DNA of 13,533 nucleotides, taken from contig DMNR01000116.1 in assembly GCA_003452655.1 (NCBI GenBank), positions 1 to 13,533 on the forward strand. Direction: 5' to 3'. Origin of the DNA: Actinomycetota bacterium. Lineage in GTDB: Bacteria; Actinomycetota; Actinomycetes; S36-B12; UBA10799. The translations under genes and the position numbers were made by a program. The notes under the pieces are model-generated. The model saw only the letters and a list, made by a program, of their open reading frames with translations. It had not been told where the DNA came from and made no database searches. Positions 1 to 5,979 of this stretch are shown here, one piece after another (the stretch's first letter is position 1; every line of letters starts with the position of its first letter).

Positions 1-2
1 GG

Positions 3-977
3 CTAGGACTGTGCCGCTGTGGGTGAATCGTCAGCAATGACAACGCGATGTTGGAAGTCACGGAGGAGTTGCGCGAAGCGGTCAGGATCTTCAACGTGTG
101 GCTCATGGCCGATCCGTGGGAACACCACGAGTTCGGAGTTCGGAATTACCTCGGCCGCGCGTTCGCCGTGATGCAGTGGAATGACGGGATCCCGGGCACC
201 CCAGATCAGCAGCACGGGAAGGTCCTCCATTGAGGACAGCTTCCCCAGTGCGGTCACGCGTTGGCCGCTGACGTCAACGACGCTGCGCAGGGTTGAGAGG
301 AAGGCTTCGCGCGCATCGGGGTCGCCGAACTCCGATAGCTTCTCGACCATCTGCGGGTTGACTAGTTGCGGCTCGATGCCGACCCGTGCCAGTTGACGAC
401 AGCCCCAGAGTAGGGAGTTCGTCGTCTTGTCGCTGCCAATAGCCGCAAAGATCAGTCGAGATCCAGGCAGTGTCGCCGCTCGCAGCCATTTCGGAGTCTC
501 CGTGCCGAGACCTCCGCTACATACAAGAATCAACCCGTTGCAGCGTTCGGGGAATTGGTAGGTGAATTGCATCGCCACACCCCCGCCCAGTGAATGCCCG
601 ACAAGGATCGCCTGACGGTGACCGAGGTGGTCAAGCAGATCGCGCAGCACCGATGCCATCGCGCCCAGTGAGTAGTCGCCGCGATCCTTGGCGGACAGAC
701 CATGACCGGGTAAGTCGACGGTGATCACGTGTTGGCCGCTGGCAACAAGACGGGTGGTCACCGCGGTCCAGTCGGTCTGGCTACCGCCTATCCCGTGGAC
801 AAGCAGGTAGACGGGGCCAGCTCCCAAGTGCTCGGTGTAGGCGATCCGGCGGTCGTGCAGCACCGCAAAGGTGGCTTCGTTCTCTGCCTTGAGTCGGCGC
901 TGCGAGCGCACGTCTGCCTGCTTGGCAGGCGCGCTCCGGGTGACCTTTGGTGGGGTCTTGAGTTTCGTGGCTGTCAT
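3..977 (-). CDS. alpha/beta hydrolase fold protein
   Basis: A 324-residue protein of the alpha/beta hydrolase superfamily. The expected core is visible: an oxyanion HG at residues 61-62 (LVHGIGG), the nucleophile elbow GHSLGG with Ser129, the acid Asp263 in GARDP, and the catalytic His291 in RIGHEPHVEDP. The segment between Ser129 and Asp263 (about 155-245) is where the family carries its helical cap, which sets substrate choice. The first 35 residues are basic and lack a signal peptide, so the enzyme is probably cytosolic. The ATG start is preceded by a strong AGGAGGA Shine-Dalgarno (981-987 on the plus strand), which fixes the start. The TAG stop lies at 3-5, so the gene is complete. It is transcribed away from the transglycosylase gene and forms no visible operon here. 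The family covers esterases, epoxide hydrolases, C-C hydrolases and haloperoxidase-like enzymes; the substrate cannot be read from sequence. Confidence 0.9.
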   Translation of the reverse strand: MTATKLKTPPKVTRSAPAKQADVRSQRRLKAENEATFAVLHDRRIAYTEHLGAGPVYLLVHGIGGSQTDWTAVTTRLVASGQHVITVDLPGHGLSAKDRGDYSLGAMASVLRDLLDHLGHRQAILVGHSLGGGVAMQFTYQFPERCNGLILVCSGGLGTETPKWLRAATLPGSRLIFAAIGSDKTTNSLLWGCRQLARVGIEPQLVNPQMVEKLSEFGDPDAREAFLSTLRSVVDVSGQRVTALGKLSSMEDLPVLLIWGARDPVIPLHHGERAAEVIPNSELVVFPRIGHEPHVEDPDRFAQLLRDFQHRVVIADDSPTAAQS

Positions 978-980
978 TGA

Positions 981-987
981 TCCTCCT
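981..987 (-). promoter_or_regulatory. Strong Shine-Dalgarno of the hydrolase gene
   Basis: Read on the minus strand this is AGGAGGA, four bases before the ATG at 977. It decides the start. The GAGG core could pair with a CCTC just upstream (plus-strand 993-996) to form a four-base-pair hairpin with a seven-base loop. Partial masking of the ribosome site is therefore possible, but the stem is weak. Confidence 0.75.
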
Positions 988-994
988 ACGTAGA

Positions 995-1017
995 GGTTAC
1001 GCCACCGTAACCGTAAC
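995..1017. promoter_or_regulatory. Palindromic GTTAC-n6-GTAAC box, candidate operator
   Basis: GGTTAC (995-1000) and GTAACC (1007-1012) form a perfect inverted repeat with a six-base spacer, followed one base later by another GTAAC (1013-1017). The GTTAC-n6-GTAAC form resembles actinobacterial GlnR half-site pairs (gTnAC-n6-GaAAC) and the related GTAAC-type boxes reported for MtrA. It lies about 18 bases upstream of the hydrolase ATG, within its leader or core promoter. The symmetry is seen directly; the link to either regulator is inference. Confidence 0.4.
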
Positions 1018-1471
1018 TAGAAGTACATCCCAGATCTTCTTGGAAAGTCCGCAAAGGCCTGCAAAAAGCGCCGAATGCGGCCCAGCTCACACCTGGCCGC
1101 CGTGACCTGGCTCATACGTACGCGTCCATTTTGCCCGCCTATGGCGGGCTGTGTGCACAGAAGTCCATGGCGCACGTCACGGCCAAGGGGGTTGAGGCAG
1201 TCAAACACGCCAGGCAGTCTGGAATGGTCAGACCCCGCGGGGTGGCGCCAGGAACCATTTGTTCCGCGTGAATCGGTCACGACTCGACCGTCCATTTCCC
1301 GCCGCTTCACGACACCTCAACAGGTGTGGCAGGTACATCACTTGCAGTGAAGCCAGTAGCGATCACGAATTTTCGACCCGCGCCCTGAGGCTGTTGCGCG
1401 CTCGTTGTCGTTCTGTGTCAGGGGTACAAGCGCATCGGTGCCGCAGGCGTGCGCAGTCACGAGGAAACTAG

Positions 1472-1957
1472 ATGAATCGCAAGGTAATAGCAGGGATCGC
1501 TCTAGCCACCGCGTTGGCCGTGCCAGTCAGTGGCGTTGCCGCAACTTCGGCATCGGCCGCCTCGGCATCCACTAAGCAGTCAACCGGCAGTCGCAACCTT
1601 CAGGCGAAGACCGCGGTTGCGCAACTGAAGTCCCCGTATCGCAAGGGCACCAAGAAGTACTCGCAGTGGTACGCCAAGCAGTACATGGAAATTCGCTACG
1701 GCTGGGGCAAGGGCCAGCAGCGGGCAATCATCAATCTGTGGACCAAGGAGTCCGGTTGGAACCACAAGAGTTCCAATGGTTCTTCGGGTGCGTACGGAAT
1801 CCCGCAGTCACTGCCCGGGCGCAAGATGGCTAGCCAGGGCTCCGACTGGCGAACAAATCCAGAGACGCAGATCCGTTGGGGCTTGAGCTACATCAAGGGT
1901 CGCTACGGTTCGCCAAACAACGCGTGGGCGCACTTCCGCTCACACAATTGGTACTAG
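1472..1957 (+). CDS. Secreted lysozyme-like lytic transglycosylase (SLT / aggregation-promoting-factor type)
   Basis: A 161-residue exported protein predicted to cleave peptidoglycan glycan strands. Residues 1-29 form a signal peptide: basic MNRK, then a hydrophobic Ala/Val/Leu stretch, ending in a SASA-type signal peptidase I site near residue 29. After a Ser/Ala/Lys-rich linker the C-terminal 90 residues form the domain. It has a helix ending in LWTKESGWN with the likely catalytic Glu93, the GAYGIPQS motif at 106-113, and a closing segment WGLSYIKGRYGSPNNAW. This matches the compact transglycosylase domain common in actinobacterial secreted proteins. There is no LysM or other wall-binding domain, so it is a minimal enzyme. 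The ATG is preceded by GAGGAAA at suitable spacing. It has a long hairpin-rich upstream region and is followed 86 bases later by the hydrolase gene, which appears to have its own promoter. Exact substrate and product chemistry are inferred from the family. Confidence 0.88.
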   Translation: MNRKVIAGIALATALAVPVSGVAATSASAASASTKQSTGSRNLQAKTAVAQLKSPYRKGTKKYSQWYAKQYMEIRYGWGKGQQRAIINLWTKESGWNHKSSNGSSGAYGIPQSLPGRKMASQGSDWRTNPETQIRWGLSYIKGRYGSPNNAWAHFRSHNWY

Positions 1958-2031
1958 GCCAACTGCATAACTTGATAGTCAAATAGATGCGCCTCGTCGG
2001 TCATCACTCTAGATCGACGGGGCGCATTGCC

Positions 2032-2037
2032 TACTCT
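2032..2037 (+). promoter_or_regulatory. -10 element TACTCT for a leaderless MBL-fold gene
   Basis: TACTCT fits the actinobacterial TANNNT -10 and ends six bases before the GTG at 2044, so transcription would begin at or next to the start codon. No clear -35 is visible about 17 bases upstream. There is no Shine-Dalgarno before this GTG or before the upstream in-frame ATG at 1987, which supports the leaderless reading. Confidence 0.5.
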
Positions 2038-2043
2038 GAGCAC

Positions 2044-2823
2044 GTGACGCCTTCGGTGAGTTTCCTTGGTCATGCGACGACCTTGATCGAGATCGATGGC
2101 GTCCGGGTGCTCACCGACCCGGTTCTGCGTCCACGAGTCACCTTTCTGCACCGCGTTGTTCCCCCGGCACCGCCGGAGATGTCCTCGGTCATTGACGTCG
2201 TCCTGATTTCGCACTTACATCACGACCACTGTGATCTGCCTACGTTGGCGACGCTGGGGGCGCCGGTGGTCATCGCGCCGCAAGGAGCGGGAGGGTACCT
2301 GCGCACTAGAGGCGGATTGGCCAACGTCATTGAACTTGCCGAAGGTGAAACGACTGAAGTCCAGGGATTGATCGTGACGGCGGTTCACGCTGACCACGAT
2401 GGACTCCGCCCCCCATTCGGCCCCCGAGCCGCCGCTTTGGGCTTCGTGCTGACCGGCGCCGACGGCACTGTCTACTTCGCTGGCGACACGGATGTCTATC
2501 CGGAGATGGCTGCTCTACCAATGCCCGAGGCGACCTCGCTGGATGTCGCGTTGCTGCCAGTGTGGGGATGGGGGCCGAACCTTGGGCCAGGTCACATGAA
2601 TCCGCAGCGTGCGGTTGATGCCCTTGAACTGCTTGAGCCGACTTTCGCCGTCCCCATTCACTGGGGCACGTACTTCCCGGTGGGGATGAAGCTCGCCCTG
2701 GGAGGTGCTGGGAAGCTGCTACTCGGCCCGCCTGAAGAGTTCGCTGCACTGGCGGCCGATCGTGGGGTTTCTAGTCGGATCCTTGTCACAGCTCCGGGCC
2801 AGCGCGTTGCGGTGTCGCCATGA
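2044..2823 (+). CDS. MBL-fold metal-dependent hydrolase (UlaG / NAPE-PLD-like)
   Basis: A 259-residue metallo-beta-lactamase-fold enzyme. Numbering from the GTG at 2044, it has an opening strand SFLGHATTLIEIDG and TDPVL, the metal motif HLHHDH (His57, His59, Asp61, His62), a further ligand candidate His115 in AVHADHDG, the bridging Asp148 in GDTD, and His206 in PIHWGTYFP. The GHATTLIE...TDP start and the late HWGT are typical of the UlaG/NAPE-PLD-like branch, whose members hydrolyse lactones or phosphodiesters. There is no signal peptide, so it should be cytosolic. An in-frame ATG at 1987 would add 19 residues, but it lacks a ribosome site and family similarity begins just after the GTG. The stop overlaps the next start as ATGA (2820-2823), so the two genes are probably translationally coupled and share a pathway. 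The substrate is unknown. Confidence 0.85.
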   Translation: MTPSVSFLGHATTLIEIDGVRVLTDPVLRPRVTFLHRVVPPAPPEMSSVIDVVLISHLHHDHCDLPTLATLGAPVVIAPQGAGGYLRTRGGLANVIELAEGETTEVQGLIVTAVHADHDGLRPPFGPRAAALGFVLTGADGTVYFAGDTDVYPEMAALPMPEATSLDVALLPVWGWGPNLGPGHMNPQRAVDALELLEPTFAVPIHWGTYFPVGMKLALGGAGKLLLGPPEEFAALAADRGVSSRILVTAPGQRVAVSP

Positions 2824-5129
2824 GTAAGAGATCACAACGCAAACAGCGCAAGCGGGAAGAGGCGCTTGCGGCAGCTGAGGTCAGAATTGTCGCCACCGAC
2901 GGTGCGAACCAAGGCGCGCAAGTGCGCGTTCAAGCGGGCAGGGATCTTGCCAACGACCCATGGTCAGAGCAACATCGACTACGGGGAGCCTTTGGGAGAT
3001 TCTTGGTAGGTGTTGTTGTCCTCACCTTGACCATCGTCATTTCTCCTGGAATCAGCGCTGACGGAATCTGGGCTGTTCCGATTGCCGCGCTGCTGACGAG
3101 CATCGTGGCAGCGGTCCTGCGGCCTCTCATGATCAGAATCGCCGGGCCGTTCGGCTGGGCAGGAGCATTGCTCCTGGCATTCTTCGGCAACTTCGTGATT
3201 CTGTATCTCGCGTTCTTTCTGTCACCGGGTCTCCAATACAGCCAGTGGTATCAGGTATTCATTGCAAGTTGGGTCTACTCGATCATCATGGCGTTGACGC
3301 TGTGGCTCATGGCGTCGGACGACGACGATGTGTTCCTCGTGCAGGCAATTCGCCAAAGCACGCGAGGCAAGACTTGGGGGACAAGCCTGCAACCCGAGGA
3401 CATTGCAGCGAAAGAAGCAGGCGGAGACCCGCAATTGGGCGTGATCTTCGTTCAGCTCGATGGGATGCCCGCGCCCGTCTTGGACTGGGCGGTGAAGTCG
3501 GGAAACCTTCCGACACTGAGTCGCTGGATTCGCAGCGGAGCGTACACCTGGGACGAATGGCGTTCGTGCGTGCCATCAACGACGCCAGTTGCGCAGGCCG
3601 GATTACTCCATGGAACCAGCGACAACATGCCCGCCTTCCGGTGGTACGAGAAGGATTCCGGGCGACTGCTCGTCTCGAATCACCCACCTGATGCTGCTGA
3701 GATTGAAGAGCGAATCAGCAATGGCAAGGGTCTGCTCGCTGACACCGGCGTGAGCATTTCGAACCTATTCTCCGGTGATGCCCAGTCGCGCTTGCTGGTC
3801 ATGAGTGGAATGAGCAAGGTGCGCAGCGGACTTGGGCCGTCGAAGTCATACGCATCGTTCTTCACTGCCCCCTCGGGCTTCACGCGCGCGGTGATCCTGA
3901 CCCTCGGCGAGATGGTCAAGGAGAAGTACCAAGCTCGGATTCAGGCGAAGCGCGGAATCGAGCCGCGCATCGACCGGAAGGGTTCCTACGTCGCTCTCCG
4001 AGGAATCACGAACGTCTTGTTGCGTGACCTGAACACCGCGCTGGTCATTGAGGCGATGATGCAGGGTGCGAAGAGCATCTACGTCGACTACGTCGACTAC
4101 GACGAGATCGCGCACCATGCTGGAGTTCAGCGACCCGAAGCACTGCGCGCCCTTGAGGGCCTGGATCGAGTGCTGTCACAGCTTGAGCGAGTCGTTCGTT
4201 ACGCGCCCCGGCCGTACAAGTTCGTGTGCGTGAGCGACCACGGTCAAAGTCAGGGGTCGACGTTCAAGCAGCGGTACGGCAAACCGTTGGAAGAGGTCGT
4301 GCGCGAACTCATGGGCGTGGAAGCGGCGGAGGTCACGGCGGCGACCGGTGACGTGGAGTCGTGGGGTCCGGTCAACACGTTCTTGTCACAGCTGCAGCAG
4401 CAAGACTCCGTCACCGGAGGTATTACCAAACGTGCGATGCGCAAGCGTTCAACCTCGGGCGCAGTGTCGCTCGGGCCGGACGACGGGCAGGCTTCGCTGG
4501 TGGACGGGGAGGACCTCGAGCAGCGGCCCGAACTTGTAGTGGTGGGGTCTGGGAACCTAGGTTGCGTCTGGTTCGCGCGCGAACCGGGACGCATGACGGC
4601 GGAGCAGATTGAGGTGGCCTGGCCCGGCCTGCTTGCCGGCTTGGCGAAGCATCCAGGTGTGAGTTTCGCTGTTGTGAAGTCCGCCGAACACGGGCCGATC
4701 GCCATTGGCGAACACGGCGTCATTCAGCTGGACAGTGGCGAGGTAACGGGGATCAATCCGTTGGCGCCCTTTGGTGACCAAGCCCGGCTCGACATGATTC
4801 GGGTGGCTGAATTCGACAATGCGCCAGATATCTACCTGAACTCCATGTACGACCCCCAGACAGACGAAGTCGCGGCGTTCGAGGAATTGGTCGGATGCCA
4901 CGGTGGGGTCGGCGGTTGGCAGACTCGTGCTGTGCTGGTGCACCCCTCGGATTGGACCGTTTGGCCGGAACTTTTGGACCCCGACGGGCGTCTAGTAAGT
5001 GCGGAAGTTGTGCACCGGCAGATGGTCGGGTGGCTGGAGTTGCTTGGTCACCGGACGAAGCTCGATGAGGCTGATGAATCGGACACTGTTGAGGAACCGG
5101 TCGAAGAAAGCCAGAACACACGATCGTAG
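2820..5129 (+). CDS. Membrane protein: four-helix holin-4_2/YvlD-like domain fused to alkaline-phosphatase-superfamily phosphodiesterase
   Basis: A 769-residue protein in two parts. After a very basic start (residues 1-13) four hydrophobic segments follow at about 61-78, 84-104, 111-134 and 143-165. They resemble the four-helix holin-4_2/YvlD-like family; despite that name, nothing here is phage. From about 205 there is a type I phosphodiesterase/alkaline-phosphatase-superfamily domain. Its probable metal and catalytic residues are Asp214 (VQLDGM), nucleophile Thr254 or Thr255 (VPSTTP), Asp428 and His432 (DYDEIAHHAG), Asp473 and His474 (VSDHGQ), and His694 (CHGGVGG). The full set suggests an active phosphohydrolase or phosphodiesterase. 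An insert at about 530-570 looks low in complexity, and the tail (745-769) is acidic. Positive charges lie before helix 1 and between helices 2 and 3, which puts both ends in the cytoplasm; this is unusual for the family. The start overlaps the previous stop (ATGA). Substrate unknown. Confidence 0.85.
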   Translation: MSKRSQRKQRKREEALAAAEVRIVATDGANQGAQVRVQAGRDLANDPWSEQHRLRGAFGRFLVGVVVLTLTIVISPGISADGIWAVPIAALLTSIVAAVLRPLMIRIAGPFGWAGALLLAFFGNFVILYLAFFLSPGLQYSQWYQVFIASWVYSIIMALTLWLMASDDDDVFLVQAIRQSTRGKTWGTSLQPEDIAAKEAGGDPQLGVIFVQLDGMPAPVLDWAVKSGNLPTLSRWIRSGAYTWDEWRSCVPSTTPVAQAGLLHGTSDNMPAFRWYEKDSGRLLVSNHPPDAAEIEERISNGKGLLADTGVSISNLFSGDAQSRLLVMSGMSKVRSGLGPSKSYASFFTAPSGFTRAVILTLGEMVKEKYQARIQAKRGIEPRIDRKGSYVALRGITNVLLRDLNTALVIEAMMQGAKSIYVDYVDYDEIAHHAGVQRPEALRALEGLDRVLSQLERVVRYAPRPYKFVCVSDHGQSQGSTFKQRYGKPLEEVVRELMGVEAAEVTAATGDVESWGPVNTFLSQLQQQDSVTGGITKRAMRKRSTSGAVSLGPDDGQASLVDGEDLEQRPELVVVGSGNLGCVWFAREPGRMTAEQIEVAWPGLLAGLAKHPGVSFAVVKSAEHGPIAIGEHGVIQLDSGEVTGINPLAPFGDQARLDMIRVAEFDNAPDIYLNSMYDPQTDEVAAFEELVGCHGGVGGWQTRAVLVHPSDWTVWPELLDPDGRLVSAEVVHRQMVGWLELLGHRTKLDEADESDTVEEPVEESQNTRS

Positions 5130-5173
5130 TGGCGCTGCCAGGATGGCGGCGATCACCGTGAGAAAGTTGCCTG

Positions 5174-5953
5174 ATGAGATTCACCCGAGAGTTCGCTGGC
5201 GTGAGTGCTGCCGCGCTCGCGTTGCTTCTTGCCGCGTGTGGAACGGCAGCGCAGGCGGAGCAAGAGAATTCGGGTCCTCAGGTCGACTCGGAATCAGTTG
5301 CAACATCGAAGCGGAAGCCCAAGTCCACTCCGGAGCCAACTCCGGTTCCGTCGGTCAAGCCGAGTTGGTCGCCGACATCCGGCGATAAGACTGTCTACTT
5401 GACGTTTGATGACGGCCCCGGGCCCTACACGCAGAAGGTATTGGACGTTCTCAAGGAGAACGACGTCAAGGCGACCTTCTTCATCATTGGAAAGATGATT
5501 CGCACACGTGAAGCGGATCTGCAGCGTGTCTACGACGAGGGTCACGCGACAGGTGATCACACCTGGGACCACGCCGATCTCAGCCGCATGAACGCCACCG
5601 AGATTGACCGCCAGCTCAACAAGTCCGCAGTTGCGATCGGCCCGAAGATGGGGCCGTGCATGCGGCCGCCATACGGCGCGCTCGACGGAGAGGCACGAAA
5701 GCTTGCCGTGTCCTACGGCATGACTCCCGTCATGTGGACACGTGACACGAACGACTGGAACAAGGCATCCGAGTCGCAGATCTACAACGTTTTGATGGGC
5801 ACCAAACCCGGTGATGTGATCTTGATGCACGACGGCGGTGGCGATCGCAGCAATACCGTGGCGGCGTTACGAGATGCGCTTCCCAAACTCAAGGACAAGG
5901 GCTACTCGTTCGCCAGCGTGCCAGTGTGCCTCCCTATCGCCAATACCCAGTGA
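5174..5953 (+). CDS. Lipoprotein polysaccharide deacetylase (NodB domain, CE4)
   Basis: A 259-residue lipoprotein predicted to remove N-acetyl groups from a wall polymer, most likely peptidoglycan. The signal sequence ends in a lipobox LAAC with Cys22, so the mature protein should be lipid-anchored outside the membrane. A Pro/Ser/Thr-rich linker (about 50-70) leads to the NodB domain with all five motifs. These are TFDDGP (Asp79, Asp80), HTWDH (metal His129 and His133), RPPYGA (Arg154), DTNDW (191-195) and LMHDGG (His219). It starts 44 bases after the phosphodiesterase stop and may be cotranscribed with it; the ATG has only a weak GAGAAAG upstream. M. tuberculosis has a polysaccharide deacetylase (Rv1096) close to its fumarase gene, so this neighbourhood seems conserved. 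Peptidoglycan as substrate is inferred; another glycan is possible. Confidence 0.92.
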   Translation: MRFTREFAGVSAAALALLLAACGTAAQAEQENSGPQVDSESVATSKRKPKSTPEPTPVPSVKPSWSPTSGDKTVYLTFDDGPGPYTQKVLDVLKENDVKATFFIIGKMIRTREADLQRVYDEGHATGDHTWDHADLSRMNATEIDRQLNKSAVAIGPKMGPCMRPPYGALDGEARKLAVSYGMTPVMWTRDTNDWNKASESQIYNVLMGTKPGDVILMHDGGGDRSNTVAALRDALPKLKDKGYSFASVPVCLPIANTQ

Positions 5954-5964
5954 GCTGATCGAAC

Positions 5965-5979
5965 AGGGCCGCTGGCCTT
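5965..5979. terminator. Small hairpin between convergent genes
   Basis: AGGGCC and GGCCTT flank a GCT loop and can form a six-base-pair stem including one G-T pair, between the deacetylase stop and the fumarase stop. It overlaps the last codon positions of the fumarase gene. There is no T-run, so it is at best a weak, possibly bidirectional, terminator. Confidence 0.25.

Larger units (their letters stand above)
978..1471. other. Long intergenic region with several hairpins; likely leader of the transglycosylase gene
   Basis: No ORF in these 494 bases looks coding; the short ones are Arg/Pro/Ser-rich and lack family signatures. What is seen is a series of inverted repeats. They are GCGGCC/GGCCGC (1077-1082/1095-1100), GCCCGCC/GGCGGGC with a TAT loop (1133-1149), the perfect palindrome ACCCCGCGGGGT (1232-1243), GGAAC/GTTCC (1251-1265), CGGTC/GACCG (1274-1290), and a nested pair. 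In the nested pair GCTTCAC/GTGAAGC (1304-1310/1347-1353) encloses ACACCT/AGGTGT (1312-1317/1322-1327). None is followed by a T-run on the plus strand, so they do not look like simple terminators. A structured 5' leader or a small RNA is possible. I could not match it to a riboswitch class I know. Confidence 0.4.

Noticed and set aside
1133..1149. GCCCGCC/GGCGGGC hairpin as a terminator
   Set aside because: A strong seven-base-pair stem, but no T-run follows on either strand and no gene ends next to it.
1017..1310. Minus-strand open frame of 97 codons in the gap
   Set aside because: No ribosome site, no recognised motif, and a biased composition typical of a chance frame in high-GC DNA. It lies over the hairpin region and runs into no plausible partner.
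1068..1353. c-di-AMP (ydaO) riboswitch
   Set aside because: Only short fragments resemble the consensus (GCGCCGAAT, GTGAATC). The GGGGGACC-like and GTCAGCTAACC-like conserved parts are absent, so it is not called as a feature.
1965..1990. Nested inverted repeat after the transglycosylase gene (GCAT...TTGA-TCAA...ATGC)
   Set aside because: Arms are only four bases each and there is no T-run. It is too weak to call a terminator or operator.
1987..2043. N-terminal extension of the MBL-fold protein from ATG 1987
   Set aside because: No Shine-Dalgarno, no family similarity in the 19 residues, and a -10-like element lies inside it just before GTG 2044.
2820..3320. Prophage or lysis gene suggested by the holin-like helices
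   Set aside because: The four-helix segment is fused to a large phosphodiesterase domain in an envelope gene run, and no phage genes are nearby. The holin name is only a family label.
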